A stretch of 64,000 bases of DNA from Coralloluteibacterium thermophilum (GCF_042654365.1 NZ_JBHSGG010000041.1:1-64000); one strand, 5' to 3'. Positions 9,160 to 18,688 are shown, numbered from the stretch's first letter. Numbers and translations are program-made. The notes: generated by a model not told the origin, from the sequence alone.

Positions 9160-9582
9160 ATGAAGAACAGCTACGCCGTTCCGCCCCGCGCCCAGCGCGG
9201 TTTCAGCCTGGTCGAGATCATCGTGGTGGTGGTGCTGATCGGCGGCATCGTCGCCTTCGCGGGCAGCCGCATCCTCGGCGGCTCGGACCGCGCCAACGTG
9301 CGCCTGGCCCAGAGCCAGATCACCACGCTGGCGTCCAAGATCGACCAGTTCGAGATGGACGTCGGGCGCCTGCCGCAGACCCTGGACGAGCTGGCCACCG
9401 CGCCTTCGAACGCCAGCGGGTGGCTGGGCCCCTACGCGCGCCCGGAGGAGTTCCGCGACCCGTGGAACACGCCCTTCGAGTACCGCGTGCCGGGCGAGAA
9501 CCGGCCGTACGACCTCATCAGCTACGGCGCCGACCGGCGCCCGGGCGGCGAGAGCGTCAACGCCGACATCCGCAACGACTGA
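9160..9582 (+). CDS. gspG: Type II secretion major pseudopilin GspG
   Basis: Major pseudopilin forming the piston-like pseudopilus; 140 residues. The prepilin leader ends in RG, with the cleavage site before FSLVE, followed by the hydrophobic helix IIVVVVLIGGIVAFAG. The C-terminal part has the family pattern (VGRLPQT, WLGPY, DPWNTPFEYR, YDLISYGAD) including the calcium-loop region. I prefer the ATG at 9160, because AGGA sits 8 nt upstream; an in-frame ATG at 9151 overlaps the gspF stop and would add three residues. The leader needs the prepilin peptidase GspO/PilD, which is not in this window. Confidence 0.95.
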   Translation: MKNSYAVPPRAQRGFSLVEIIVVVVLIGGIVAFAGSRILGGSDRANVRLAQSQITTLASKIDQFEMDVGRLPQTLDELATAPSNASGWLGPYARPEEFRDPWNTPFEYRVPGENRPYDLISYGADRRPGGESVNADIRND

Positions 9583-9592
9583 CCGCGGTGCC

Positions 9593-10075
9593 ATGCGCAC
9601 CCGCGTCCGCGCACCGCGGCAGGCGCCACCGGCGAACGGCTTCAGCCTGATCGAGATCGTCGTCGTCATCGCCCTGGTGGCGGTGCTGACGGCGACGCTC
9701 GCGGTGTCGCTGTCCGGCGGGCTCGACGGCGTGCGCATGCGCAACGCGGTGAAGGACGTGGCCGCGCAGCTGCGCTTCGCGCGCGCCCGCGCCATCGTCG
9801 GCGGGCAGCCGCAGGACTTCCTGGTCGAGCCGGCGGCGCGGCGCTGGCGCGGCGCGGAAGGACGCGAGGGCACGCTGCCGGAGGGCTTCGAGCTCAGCGC
9901 CTACGGCGCCGAGGAGGTGCAGCCGGCGGAGGGCGTGATCGCCATCCGCTTCTTCCCCGACGGCTCGGCCACCGGCGGCCGCATCGAGATGGCGCGCGGC
10001 GCGGCCCGCTGGCAGGTGGACGTGGCCTGGCTGACCGGCGAGGTCAGGCTCGCGCGCGGGGACGAAGCGCCATGA
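9593..10075 (+). CDS. gspH: Type II secretion minor pseudopilin GspH
   Basis: Minor pseudopilin of 160 residues. A long basic leader (RTRVRAPRQAPPANG) precedes the processing site G/FSLIE and a hydrophobic helix (VVVIALVAVLTATLAVSLSG). The remainder fits the GspH/FimT beta domain. It lies between the major pseudopilin and gspI and overlaps gspI by 4 bp, so translation is probably coupled. Confidence 0.92.
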   Translation: MRTRVRAPRQAPPANGFSLIEIVVVIALVAVLTATLAVSLSGGLDGVRMRNAVKDVAAQLRFARARAIVGGQPQDFLVEPAARRWRGAEGREGTLPEGFELSAYGAEEVQPAEGVIAIRFFPDGSATGGRIEMARGAARWQVDVAWLTGEVRLARGDEAP

Positions 10076-10539
10076 GCCGCCCCGCCCCGCGGCGCCGTGC
10101 CGCCGGCTACACCCTGCTCGAGGTGATGGTGGCCTTCGCGCTGCTGGCGGTCGGGCTCGGCATCCTGCTCGGCATCCTCGCCGGCGGCGTCCGCCAGGTG
10201 CGCGATGCGCAGGCCACCAGCGAGGCGGCGCTGTACGCCGAGTCCCTGCTCGACGGCGAGCGTGCGCTCGGGGCGCTCGAACCCGGCGTGCGGCGCGGCG
10301 AATGGGCCGAGGGGCGCTACCGCTGGACGCTGAGCGTGGAGGACTACGTCGATCCCCTCGCGGGCGACGCGGGGCCCGTCGTCTCCGCCTCGCCCGCGCG
10401 CCTGCGCCACCTCGTGCTGGAGGTGCACTGGGGCGAAGGCGGTCCGCGCGAACGGCTGCGCCTCAGCACGCTGCATGCCGGCATCGATCCCGGGGCGCTG
10501 GCGCCGCCGGCGATGCTCGACCCGGACGGCGGCCGATGA
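10072..10539 (+). CDS. gspI: Type II secretion minor pseudopilin GspI
   Basis: Minor pseudopilin of 155 residues with the processing motif G/YTLLEVMVAFALLAVG. With GspH, GspJ and GspK it should form the tip complex that starts pseudopilus assembly. It begins in an ATGA overlap with gspH and ends in an ATGA overlap with gspJ. Confidence 0.92.
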   Translation: MSRPAPRRRAAGYTLLEVMVAFALLAVGLGILLGILAGGVRQVRDAQATSEAALYAESLLDGERALGALEPGVRRGEWAEGRYRWTLSVEDYVDPLAGDAGPVVSASPARLRHLVLEVHWGEGGPRERLRLSTLHAGIDPGALAPPAMLDPDGGR

Positions 10540-11189
10540 GGCGGGCGGCGGGCTTCACCCTCATCGAGATCGTCCTGGCGACGGCCCTGCTGGCGGCAGG
10601 GCTGGTGCTGGCCTACGCCACCCTGCGCACGGCCACCGGCTTGGTGCAGCGCGCGGAGGACATCGCCGTGCGCACCGACCGCCTGCGCGCCGTGCAGGGC
10701 TTCCTGCGCCGCCAGTTGCAGGTCGCGCAGCCGGTCGCCTTCGAGCGCGAGGTGGGCGGGCCCGGCATCGTCTTCCAGGGGGACGCCGGCGGCGTCCGCT
10801 TCGTGGGACCGATGCCCGGCTACCTCGCCCGCGGCGGCCGCCACCTGCAGGAACTCGTGCTGGTGCGCGAGGGCGATGCGCTGCTGCTGCGGTTCGAGCA
10901 TCGCCTGATGCTGGACGAGACGCCGATCGAGGATCCGGAGCCGCGTCCGCCGGAGGTGCTGCTGCGGGGCATCGCCGAGGCGGCCTTCGAGTTCCGCGGC
11001 GTCGAGGACGACGGCAGCGTGGGCGACTGGGAACGCGGTCCGTGGCAGACGCCGGAGCGGCTCCCGGTGGCGGTGGCGCTCCGGCTGGTCCTCGCGGACG
11101 GCTCGCGCTGGCCGCTGTTCGAGGTGCCGTTGATGATGGGCACGCACGGCGCCGACGGGCCTTCCGTGCCGCTGGAGCCGCCGCCATGA
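10536..11189 (+). CDS. gspJ: Type II secretion minor pseudopilin GspJ
   Basis: Minor pseudopilin of 217 residues with a very short leader (MRRAAG) before FTLIEIVLATALLAAG. The globular part has the family's mixed beta pattern and a WP...FEVPL ending. Start and stop both lie in 4-bp overlaps with gspI and gspK. Confidence 0.92.
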   Translation: MRRAAGFTLIEIVLATALLAAGLVLAYATLRTATGLVQRAEDIAVRTDRLRAVQGFLRRQLQVAQPVAFEREVGGPGIVFQGDAGGVRFVGPMPGYLARGGRHLQELVLVREGDALLLRFEHRLMLDETPIEDPEPRPPEVLLRGIAEAAFEFRGVEDDGSVGDWERGPWQTPERLPVAVALRLVLADGSRWPLFEVPLMMGTHGADGPSVPLEPPP

Positions 11190-12055
11190 ACCGCGCCCGC
11201 AACGGCCGCCGGGGCGCGGCCCTGCTGATGGTGCTCTGGCTGCTCGGCCTGCTGACCGTCGTGGTCGGCGGCTTCGTCCTGGTCTCCCGCACCGAGGCGC
11301 TGCAGGGCCGCGCCGCCCGCAGCGGGACACAGGCCCGCTACGCGGCGGAGGCCGGCATCGACTACGCCATGGCGCGCGTGCAGGACCCGCTCGTCGAACG
11401 CCGCTGGCATGCGGACGGGCGCGCCTACCGGCTGCCGTTCGACGGCGCCGAGGTGGAGATCCGCATCGTGGACGAGTCCGGCAAGGTGGATCTCAACGCC
11501 GCCGACGCGGAGATCCTCGCGCGGCTGTTCATGGCGCTGGAGATCGACGAGGACACCGCGCGCGGCCTTGCGGGGGCGATCCTCGACTGGCGCGACGCGG
11601 ACGACCTGCTCCAGCCCGTGGGCGGCGCGGAGTCCGCCCAGTACGCCGCGGCGGGACGGCCCTACGGCGCGCGCAACGCGCCCTTCGACAGCGTGGCCGA
11701 GCTGCAGCTCGTGCTCGGCATGACGCCCGCGTTCTACCGCGCCGCCGCGCCCCATCTGACCGTGTTCTCCGGGCTGGCGCTGCCGAACCCGCAGTTCGCC
11801 CAGGGCCCGGTGCTGGAGGCGCTGGGGCTGGACCCGCTGCAGCGCGAGGAGATCCTGGCCGCGCGCGAGGCGGCGGACGCGGTCGATCCCGGGCTCGGCG
11901 TGGCCGCCTTCGGAACCGGCTCGTATAGTATCGAGAGCACCGCCACGCTCGCCGACGGGGCCACCGCACACGTCTCGGCGACGGTGCGGGCAGGCGGCGG
12001 GCCGGGAGGCCGGATCTACGTCCCCTTGAACTGGCGGCTCGGAGAGGTGTTCTGA
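11186..12055 (+). CDS. gspK: Type II secretion minor pseudopilin GspK
   Basis: Largest minor pseudopilin, capping the pseudopilus tip; 289 residues. The processing site is degenerate, as usual for GspK (RRG/AALLMVLWLLGLLTVVVGG), without the Glu at position 5. The alpha-domain insert signature ESGKVDLNAADAEIL and the LDWRDADD region fit T2SSK. It is followed by a 43-nt gap before gspL. Confidence 0.92.
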   Translation: MNRARNGRRGAALLMVLWLLGLLTVVVGGFVLVSRTEALQGRAARSGTQARYAAEAGIDYAMARVQDPLVERRWHADGRAYRLPFDGAEVEIRIVDESGKVDLNAADAEILARLFMALEIDEDTARGLAGAILDWRDADDLLQPVGGAESAQYAAAGRPYGARNAPFDSVAELQLVLGMTPAFYRAAAPHLTVFSGLALPNPQFAQGPVLEALGLDPLQREEILAAREAADAVDPGLGVAAFGTGSYSIESTATLADGATAHVSATVRAGGGPGGRIYVPLNWRLGEVF

Positions 12056-12098
12056 TGGTTGCTCGGCATCATCCCTGCCACGGACGGCGCGCTTCCTG

Positions 12099-13244
12099 AT
12101 GCAGGCCGTCGAACGACTGCGCGATCCGCTGGCGCGGCTGCGTACCCGCTACGCGACGAGCCGTGCCCCCGATTTCTTCGTCTGGTGGCGCCAGCGGCTG
12201 GCCGAGTGCCTGCCGGCGCGCTGGCGCGGCCTGCTGGGCCGCGGCCCCACGCGGGTGTTCTGCCGGGTCGAGCCCGACGCCCTGGCGCTGTGGAGCGACG
12301 ATGCCGCGGCCGGCGAGCGCCTGCGCATCCCCGCCGACGCGCTGGAGGGCGTGCGTCCGGCGCTGGAGGCCGCCTGGCGCCGCGAGCGCCGGCCGCGCTG
12401 GCTGCTGCTGCCGGCCGCGCAGGTCCTGCGGCGCCGCATGAGCCTGCCGCTCGCCGCGGGCGAACGCCTGCGCGAGGTCCTCGGCTTCGAGCTCGACCGG
12501 CAGACCCCGTTCCGCGCCGACCAGGTGCACTTCGATTTCCGCCTGCTCGGTCGCGACGTGGAGCGGCGCCAGCTCGACGTGGAGCTGGTCGTGCTGCCGC
12601 GGGCGGCGCTGGACGCCGCGCTCGCGCGGATGGGCGCCATGGCCGCCGACCTCGACGGCGTGGACGTGGAGGCCGCGGACGCGCCGCAGGGCCGGCTCGG
12701 CCTCAATCTGCTGCCGTCGGACAGGCGCGCGCAGCGTCGCGATCCGGCGCGGCCGCTGAAGGCCGTGCTGGGCCTGACCGCGGTGCTCGCCACCGGCTTC
12801 GCCCTGTGGCAGACGCTCGAGAACCGCCGCGACGCCGTCGAGGCGCTGCGCGCGGCCGTCGCCGAACGCCGCGCCGAGGCCCAGCAGGTGCAGGCGCTGC
12901 GCACCCGGCTGGAGGATTCCGCCGGCGGCGCGAGCTTCCTCGCCGAGCAGCGCAACGCGCGGCCCGGCATGGTGGCCCTGCTCGACGACCTCACCCGGCG
13001 CATCCCCGACGGCACCTCGCTGGAGCGGCTGGTGGTGAACGGCGACCGGGTCAGCATGATCGGCCTGAGCGACCAGGCCTCGGCCCTGGTGGCGGGCCTG
13101 CAGGCATCGCCCCTGCTGGACGCGCCGGCGCTGTCGGGCTCGGTGCAGAACGACGCGCGCAGCGGGCGCGAGCGCTTCACCCTGGTGGCGGGGCTGGTCG
13201 CGCCGGCGGCGACGGAGGTGGGCGATGCCGCGCCTGCGCCTTGA
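12099..13244 (+). CDS. gspL: Type II secretion protein GspL (XpsL-like, PilN-domain)
   Basis: Inner-membrane protein that would recruit GspE through its cytoplasmic actin-like half; 381 residues. An N-terminal cytoplasmic region of about 220 residues is followed by one membrane span (LGLTAVLATGFALWQ, about 225-242), a coiled coil and a periplasmic PilN/ferredoxin-like domain (about 280-370). Sequence alone gives GspL/PilN-domain; the place between gspK and gspM makes it GspL. The stop overlaps gspM by 20 bp. Confidence 0.9.
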   Translation: MQAVERLRDPLARLRTRYATSRAPDFFVWWRQRLAECLPARWRGLLGRGPTRVFCRVEPDALALWSDDAAAGERLRIPADALEGVRPALEAAWRRERRPRWLLLPAAQVLRRRMSLPLAAGERLREVLGFELDRQTPFRADQVHFDFRLLGRDVERRQLDVELVVLPRAALDAALARMGAMAADLDGVDVEAADAPQGRLGLNLLPSDRRAQRRDPARPLKAVLGLTAVLATGFALWQTLENRRDAVEALRAAVAERRAEAQQVQALRTRLEDSAGGASFLAEQRNARPGMVALLDDLTRRIPDGTSLERLVVNGDRVSMIGLSDQASALVAGLQASPLLDAPALSGSVQNDARSGRERFTLVAGLVAPAATEVGDAAPAP

Positions 13245-13854
13245 ACGCAGCCCCGTGCGCGAGCGCTGGCTCGCCGTCGGCCTCCTCCTGGCCGTGCTGG
13301 CCCTGGCCTACCTCGTGCTCGTGCACTGGTGGTGGACCGCGCCGCTGCTCGCACTGGACCGCGACGTGCAGGACCTGCGCGCGCAGGAGCAGCGCATGCG
13401 CATGATCGCCGGGCAGCGGCCGGCCATCGAGGCGGCGCTCGCCGAGGTGCGCGAGACCGAGCAGGGCGACCCGGGCTTCCTGCCCGAGGCCAGCGCGCAG
13501 CTGGCGGCCGCGGGCCTGATCCAGCGTCTCGACGGCGTCGTCCGCAGCGCCGCGCCCAGCGGCTGCGAGGTCACCAACCGCACGCCCGCACCGGCCGCGC
13601 AGCGCGGCGGCGAACGCTATGCCCGCGTGGTGCTGCAGGTCCGCCTGGCCTGCGGCATCGACGGCTTCGCCGCCGTGCTCGCCGAGCTGGAGAGCGGGCG
13701 CCCGCAGCTGTTCGTGGACAACCTCAACGTGCAGGCCCGGCGCACGCTCCGCAACGCGCGCAGCGCGGCACCGGCGCAGCCCGGCGCGCTCGACATCACC
13801 TTCGATCTCTACGGATTCCTGCGGCGGCAGGCGGAGCCCGGCGATGCAGACTGA
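13225..13854 (+). CDS. gspM: Type II secretion protein GspM
   Basis: Small inner-membrane partner of GspL; 209 residues. A basic N-terminus and one membrane span (LLLAVLALAYLVLVHWWW) lead into a periplasmic coiled coil (about 45-75) and a ferredoxin-like domain. The product is weakly conserved in sequence, and the call rests on topology plus position. It overlaps gspL (20 bp) and the next gene (11 bp). Confidence 0.88.
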   Translation: MPRLRLERSPVRERWLAVGLLLAVLALAYLVLVHWWWTAPLLALDRDVQDLRAQEQRMRMIAGQRPAIEAALAEVRETEQGDPGFLPEASAQLAAAGLIQRLDGVVRSAAPSGCEVTNRTPAPAAQRGGERYARVVLQVRLACGIDGFAAVLAELESGRPQLFVDNLNVQARRTLRNARSAAPAQPGALDITFDLYGFLRRQAEPGDAD

Positions 13855-14662
13855 GAGCCGCGGACTCTGGCTGCTCGCGGCGGTGGCCGGCTGGTCGCTG
13901 GTCGCGGTGGCGGCGGCGCTGGCCGGCGTCGGCGGCCGCATCGCGCTGGCGCCGGACGATCCCGCGCTGGTGCCGCCGTTGCCCCAGGCGCGGCGCGTGG
14001 CCCAGGCCGAGCCGGAACTGGTGGACCGCAGCGAGATCGCGGCACGTCCGCTGTTCGCGCCGGACCGGCGCCCCACGGTGGTGGACGCGCCGGTGGCGGA
14101 GGCCGCGCCGCCGCTGGACCTGCGCCTGAGCGGCGTCATCCTGAGCGGCGACACCCGCCTGGCCATCCTCACCGACGCCCAGGACCACACCCGCAGCTGG
14201 CGGGTGCGCGTGGACCAGCCGCTGGCCGGCGCGCCCGACTGGCGCCTGGTCGAACTGGGGCCGCGCAACGCCGTGCTGCTGGGACCGGAGGGGCGCAGCG
14301 AGCTCGAACTGCGGATCTACGAGGGGCAGGGCGGCGATCCGCCGACACCGATGACGATGCCCACGGCCCAGGTCGACGCTATGGGCGACGCCCGCCGGGC
14401 GCGGCGCGAGGCGCTGGCCCGCGCGCGCGCGGAGCGGGAGGCGAACGAGGCGGCCCAGCAGGCGGCCGACGCCGCGCCGGCCGGCGTGGTGCCCGGCTCG
14501 CGTCCGGCCACGCCGGTGGTGGCGCCCGACGTCGAGGCCATGCCCGATCCGCAGGAGCAGGCCGAGCGCATCCGCCAGCGCATCCAGGAGCGCCGCGAGC
14601 AGCTGCGCCGGCAGCAGCAGGACGCAGTCAACGGTGGCCGCAACACGAACGCACAGAGATAG
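13844..14662 (+). CDS. gspN: Type II secretion protein GspN/GspC-like (XpsN-type)
   Basis: A 272-residue protein with one N-terminal membrane span (about 9-30), a segment resembling the GspC homology region (LFAPDRRPTV ... LDLRLSGVILSGDTRLAILTD, about 65-150) and a long charged, coiled-coil-prone C-terminus rich in Arg/Glu/Gln. In Xanthomonas the equivalent XpsN bridges the XpsL/M complex and the secretin XpsD. No separate gspC is present, so this protein is the likely link to the secretin. That role is inference from family and position. The start at 13844 lies inside the end of gspM. Confidence 0.82.
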   Translation: MQTESRGLWLLAAVAGWSLVAVAAALAGVGGRIALAPDDPALVPPLPQARRVAQAEPELVDRSEIAARPLFAPDRRPTVVDAPVAEAAPPLDLRLSGVILSGDTRLAILTDAQDHTRSWRVRVDQPLAGAPDWRLVELGPRNAVLLGPEGRSELELRIYEGQGGDPPTPMTMPTAQVDAMGDARRARREALARARAEREANEAAQQAADAAPAGVVPGSRPATPVVAPDVEAMPDPQEQAERIRQRIQERREQLRRQQQDAVNGGRNTNAQR

Positions 14663-14671
14663 AGTGAACGC

Positions 14672-16834
14672 ATGACCCACACATTCCGACGCGGCCTGCG
14701 TCCGCTGGCGATCGCGGCCCTGCTGGTGGTGCTCGGCGGCTGCGCCACGATGCCGTCGCCGACCATCCAGCGCAGCCCGACGCCGGTCATCCAGACCGGC
14801 GCGGACCCGGTCCTGGACGAGGCCGCGCCGCCGCCCCAGGCCACGCTGCTGCCCGGCACCGGCGAGCTGATCGACCGCGGCGCCGCGGCGGTGCCGCCGC
14901 CGACCTTCGCCAACGACGGCGACGCCACCTTCAACTTCGAGGGCGAGTCGGTGCACGCGGTGGTCAAGGCCATCCTCGGCGACCTGCTGCAGCAGAACTA
15001 CGTCATCGCGCCGGGCGTGCAGGGCACGGTCACGCTGTCGGTGACCCAGCCGGTCAATGCCAGCCAGGCGCTCGGCCTGCTGGAAACGGCCCTGGCCTGG
15101 AACAACGCGCGCCTGATCTGGGCCGACGGCCGCTACAACGTGGTGCCGGCCGACCAGGCGGTCGCCGGCAACCTCGCGCCGCGCGCCGCGGGCAACCCCG
15201 CGCGCGGCTTCGAGACGCGGGTGGTGCCGCTGCGCTTCATCTCCGCGCTGGAGATGGAGAAGGTGCTGGCGCCCTACGCGCGCCCCGGCGCCATCGTGAA
15301 CGTGGACAACGGCCGCAACGTCATCACCCTGGCGGGCACCGGCAGCGAGCTGGCGAACTACCTGCGCACCATCGAGATCTTCGACGTGGACTGGCTGGCC
15401 GGCATGTCGGTCGGCATCTTCCCGCTGGACTCGGCCAACGCCGAGGACACGGTGAACCAGCTCAACCAGGTGTTCGGGCCCGACAGCGATACCCCGGTCG
15501 CCGGCATGTTCCGCTTCATGCCGCTGGCGGGCACCAACTCGATCATGGTGATCACTCCGCAGGCGCGCTATCTCGGCCACGTCGAGCAGTGGCTCAAGCG
15601 CATGGACGCCGGCAGCGGCGCCGAGCTGTTCACCTACCAGCTCAAGTACGTGAAGGCCTACGACCTGGCGCAGCGCCTGTCGGAGGTCTACGGCGGCTCG
15701 GGCGGCGGGCGCAGCGCGCCGTCGCTGGCGCCCGGCATGCGGGGCGTGCAGGTCAGTTCCGGCAGCGAGCTCGGCGGGCGCGCCTCGAACCGCCGCGCCG
15801 GGGCCGGCGGCCTCGGCGGCGGCGCGGGCGGCGAGATGCAGTTCCTCGGCAACGACCCGGGCGCGCAGAGCGGCAGCGTGACCTTCGAGATCGAGGGCCA
15901 GGAGGTCGGCGTGGCCGCGGTGGACGAGAGCAACGCGCTGCTGATCCGCGCCAACCGCTCGCGCTGGGAGGCGATCCGCCGCGTCATCGAGCAGCTCGAC
16001 GTGATGCCGACCCAGGTGCACATCGAGGCGCAGATCGTGGAGGTGGCGCTGACGGGGGATCTCGAGTACGGCGTGAACTGGTTCTTCGAGAACGCGGTGG
16101 CATCGCAGGAGGAGGCCTATCCCGGGATCACGGCGCTCGCCGCCGCGCGCGGCAGCCTTGGCACCTGGGGCGGGGCCATCGGCATCGGAGGCGCGAACTG
16201 GGTGTTCGCCGGAGACAACGCCGCGGCGGTCCTGCGTGCACTGGATGCGGTCACCGACCTCCGCGTGCTGTCGACGCCGTCGGTCACCGTCCGCAACAAC
16301 GCCGAGGCCAACCTCACCGTCGGCTCCGACATCCCCATCTCCACGACCTCGTTCAATCCGATCCTCGGCGGCACCGGCGAGATCACGAACGTGCAGTACC
16401 TGGAGACCGGCACCATTCTCAAGGTTCGGCCGCGGGTCAGCGGCGATGGCATGGTCTTCATGGAGATCATCCAGGAGATCACCACGCCCGTGCTCGGCTC
16501 GGTCACCGACACGAACCCGAATCCGCAGATCAACACGCGCAAGCTGCAGACCGAAGCCGCGATCCGCAGCGGCGAGACGATCATGCTCGCGGGACTCATT
16601 TCCGACAGCGTGGATGCCGGACGGCGTGGACTGCCGGGCCTCAGTCGCCTCCCTGTCGTCGGTGGCCTCTTCGGCCAGCAGCGACGGAACAGCGTGCGCC
16701 AGGAGGTCGTCATCCTCATCACCCCGCGCGTGATCCGCAGCGCCCAGGAGGCGCGGGACTTCACCGACCAGTACGGCGCGCGCTTCCGCGCGCTGGAGCC
16801 GCTGCGCGAGCCGGCGGCGGTGCAGGAGCCGTGA
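14672..16834 (+). CDS. gspD: Type II secretion outer-membrane secretin GspD
   Basis: Forms the outer-membrane channel of the T2SS; 720 residues. The signal peptide ends in the lipobox LGGC, so Cys24 would be lipidated (many GspD proteins are not lipoproteins; Xanthomonas XpsD is). N0 (about 85-155) and N1-N3 repeats (about 175-480) precede the secretin core (about 480-690), which has the VPLLG-like signature as LPGLSRLPVVGGLFG. A Gly/Ser/Arg-rich linker sits at about 345-390 inside N3. Last gene of the operon; the next start is 8 nt downstream. Confidence 0.96.
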   Translation: MTHTFRRGLRPLAIAALLVVLGGCATMPSPTIQRSPTPVIQTGADPVLDEAAPPPQATLLPGTGELIDRGAAAVPPPTFANDGDATFNFEGESVHAVVKAILGDLLQQNYVIAPGVQGTVTLSVTQPVNASQALGLLETALAWNNARLIWADGRYNVVPADQAVAGNLAPRAAGNPARGFETRVVPLRFISALEMEKVLAPYARPGAIVNVDNGRNVITLAGTGSELANYLRTIEIFDVDWLAGMSVGIFPLDSANAEDTVNQLNQVFGPDSDTPVAGMFRFMPLAGTNSIMVITPQARYLGHVEQWLKRMDAGSGAELFTYQLKYVKAYDLAQRLSEVYGGSGGGRSAPSLAPGMRGVQVSSGSELGGRASNRRAGAGGLGGGAGGEMQFLGNDPGAQSGSVTFEIEGQEVGVAAVDESNALLIRANRSRWEAIRRVIEQLDVMPTQVHIEAQIVEVALTGDLEYGVNWFFENAVASQEEAYPGITALAAARGSLGTWGGAIGIGGANWVFAGDNAAAVLRALDAVTDLRVLSTPSVTVRNNAEANLTVGSDIPISTTSFNPILGGTGEITNVQYLETGTILKVRPRVSGDGMVFMEIIQEITTPVLGSVTDTNPNPQINTRKLQTEAAIRSGETIMLAGLISDSVDAGRRGLPGLSRLPVVGGLFGQQRRNSVRQEVVILITPRVIRSAQEARDFTDQYGARFRALEPLREPAAVQEP

Positions 16835-16841
16835 GCGGACG

Positions 16842-17726
16842 ATGAGCGAGCCATCCGCGCAGGGGGCGGATGCGACGGAACGCGCGGGTGCCGCCGCAGC
16901 GGCGCTGCCGGTCGTCCTGGTCCCCGTCGACAACACCCTCGACGAACTCGATGCCTGCCTCGCCGCGCTGGACCGCGGCCTGCCGCGCGACGCGCGGGTG
17001 TGGCTGGTGGACGATGCCCGCGCCGAGCCGCGCCTGCGCGCGGTGATCGACGCCTGGCTGGCGCGCACGCCGCTGTCGGCCGACTACAGCCGGCGCGCCC
17101 GGCCCTGCGGGCCGGTGCGCCTGATCGCCGAGGCCATGGCCGCCTGCGCCGACGACGTCGTCCTGATCGACTGCGACGTCTGCGTCGCCGGACAGGCGGT
17201 GCCGCGCCTGGCCGCCGCGCTGGCGGCCGACCGCGGCATCGGCACGGCCACGGCGTGGTGCAACGCCGGCGAGGTCGCGGCCTGGCCGCGCATCGGCGAG
17301 ATCAACCCGCCGCCGGACGACGCCGACGCGCTCGCGGAGGCCGCGGCCGCACGCGCGCCGCGCTATCCCGCGCTGCCCGGCGCGGTGCCGCATGCGGTGG
17401 CGCTGCGGCATGCGGCGGTCGCCCAGGCCGGCGGCCTGGATGCCGAGACCTTCGGCTCCCTCGCCGCGGCGCTGGCGGATCTCTCGCAGCGCCTGGCCGG
17501 CCTCGGCTGGCGCAACGTGCTCTGCGACGACGCCCTGGTGGTGCGCGGGCGCGAGAGCGGCATGGCCGAGGGCGACGCCGTGGCCCTGGCCGCACGCTGG
17601 CCCGGACTGACGCCGGCCGTCGCGCGCTTCCTCATGGACGATCCGCTGCGCGACGCGCGCGCGGCGCTGGCGGACGCCCTGCAGCGCCAGCCGCCCCCGG
17701 GAGGCCAGCGTGATCTCTTCGCCTGA
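16842..17726 (+). CDS. Glycosyltransferase-like protein (GT2-type fold)
   Basis: A 294-residue soluble protein. The pattern LPVVLVPVDNTLDELDACL ... VWLVDDA ... VVLIDCDVCV resembles the nucleotide-sugar fold of family 2 glycosyltransferases, with DCDV in the place of the metal-binding DxD. The second half is degenerate and I see no clear catalytic base. It follows gspD by 8 nt and overlaps a clearer GT2 gene by 17 bp, so the two probably work as a pair, perhaps on a surface glycan. The fold is likely; the substrate is unknown. Confidence 0.6.
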   Translation: MSEPSAQGADATERAGAAAAALPVVLVPVDNTLDELDACLAALDRGLPRDARVWLVDDARAEPRLRAVIDAWLARTPLSADYSRRARPCGPVRLIAEAMAACADDVVLIDCDVCVAGQAVPRLAAALAADRGIGTATAWCNAGEVAAWPRIGEINPPPDDADALAEAAAARAPRYPALPGAVPHAVALRHAAVAQAGGLDAETFGSLAAALADLSQRLAGLGWRNVLCDDALVVRGRESGMAEGDAVALAARWPGLTPAVARFLMDDPLRDARAALADALQRQPPPGGQRDLFA

Positions 17727-18582
17727 CTCCGCCGTGCGCGACATCGACGCGGTGGTCGTGACCTACCGCAGCGCCTCGACCATCGAAGCCTGCCTCGACG
17801 CCCTGCTCGCCGCCGACGGCGTGGCCAGCGTGACCGTGGTGGACAACGCCTCCGACGACGGCACCCGCGCGCGGGTCGAGGCGGTGCAGGCCCGCGACGC
17901 ACGCCTGCGCCTGATCGCCAACGGGGGCAATCCCGGCTTCGGCACCGCATGCAACCAGGGCGCGGCGCGCGGCGGGGCCGCCTGGGTGGCGCTGGTCAAC
18001 CCGGACTGCGTGGTCGCCCCGGACACCCTGTCGCGCCTGCGCGCGCATGCCGGGGCGGACCCGGACATCGGCCTGCTCGGCGCGGACCTGGTGGACGCCG
18101 CCGGCGTACGGGACGGCGCGGCGCGCCGGCGCGAGCCGACGCTGGCGGCCATGCTCGGCGGCGGCGCGGCGCTCGCCCTGCCGGTCGATGCCGGCGCGAC
18201 GCTGCAGCGCGTCGACGCCTGCTCGGGCGCCCTGATGCTGATCCCGCGCGCGCTGTACGCGCAGCTCGGTGGCTTCGACGAGGGCTACCGGCTGCATGCC
18301 GAGGACCTCGACCTGTGCCGGCGCGTGCGCGAGGCCGGGCGTGTCGTCGCGGTCGCCAACGACGTGCGCGTCGTGCACCTGCGCGGGGTCTCGAGCCGCA
18401 GCCGGCCGGTGTTCGTCGAGTGGCACAAGCACCGGGGCCTGTGGCGCTACTTCGCGCGTTTCGAGGGCCGCAGCGCAGGGCCCGCCAAGCGGCTGTTCGC
18501 GCGCGCGGCGATCTGGGGGCACTTCGCGCTCATCCTGCCCCGCCTCCTCTGGCGCCAGCTGCGCGCCCGCAACGGCGCGTAG
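17710..18582 (+). CDS. Family 2 glycosyltransferase (rhamnosyltransferase-like)
   Basis: A 290-residue protein with the standard GT2 sequence order: DAVVVTYRSASTIEACL, VVDNASDDGT, NGGNPGFGTACNQG, VNPDCVV (DxD-equivalent) and, later, the acceptor-loop motif GFDEGYRLHAEDLDLCRR with the ED dipeptide. It resembles WbbL-type enzymes of O-antigen or exopolysaccharide assembly. The C-terminus is amphipathic and basic (LFARAAIWGHFALILPRLLWRQ), suggesting membrane association. The GTG start overlaps the upstream gene. Confidence 0.85.
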   Translation: MISSPDSAVRDIDAVVVTYRSASTIEACLDALLAADGVASVTVVDNASDDGTRARVEAVQARDARLRLIANGGNPGFGTACNQGAARGGAAWVALVNPDCVVAPDTLSRLRAHAGADPDIGLLGADLVDAAGVRDGAARRREPTLAAMLGGGAALALPVDAGATLQRVDACSGALMLIPRALYAQLGGFDEGYRLHAEDLDLCRRVREAGRVVAVANDVRVVHLRGVSSRSRPVFVEWHKHRGLWRYFARFEGRSAGPAKRLFARAAIWGHFALILPRLLWRQLRARNGA

Positions 18583-18688
18583 GCGCGCGGTCGCGGCCGG
18601 AGCGGGCGGGCGCCGGACCGCGCCGGCAGGCTGGCCCGCCGGTGCCGGGGCGACGCAGAATGCGGGCGGTCCAGCGAGGCGATCCGCC

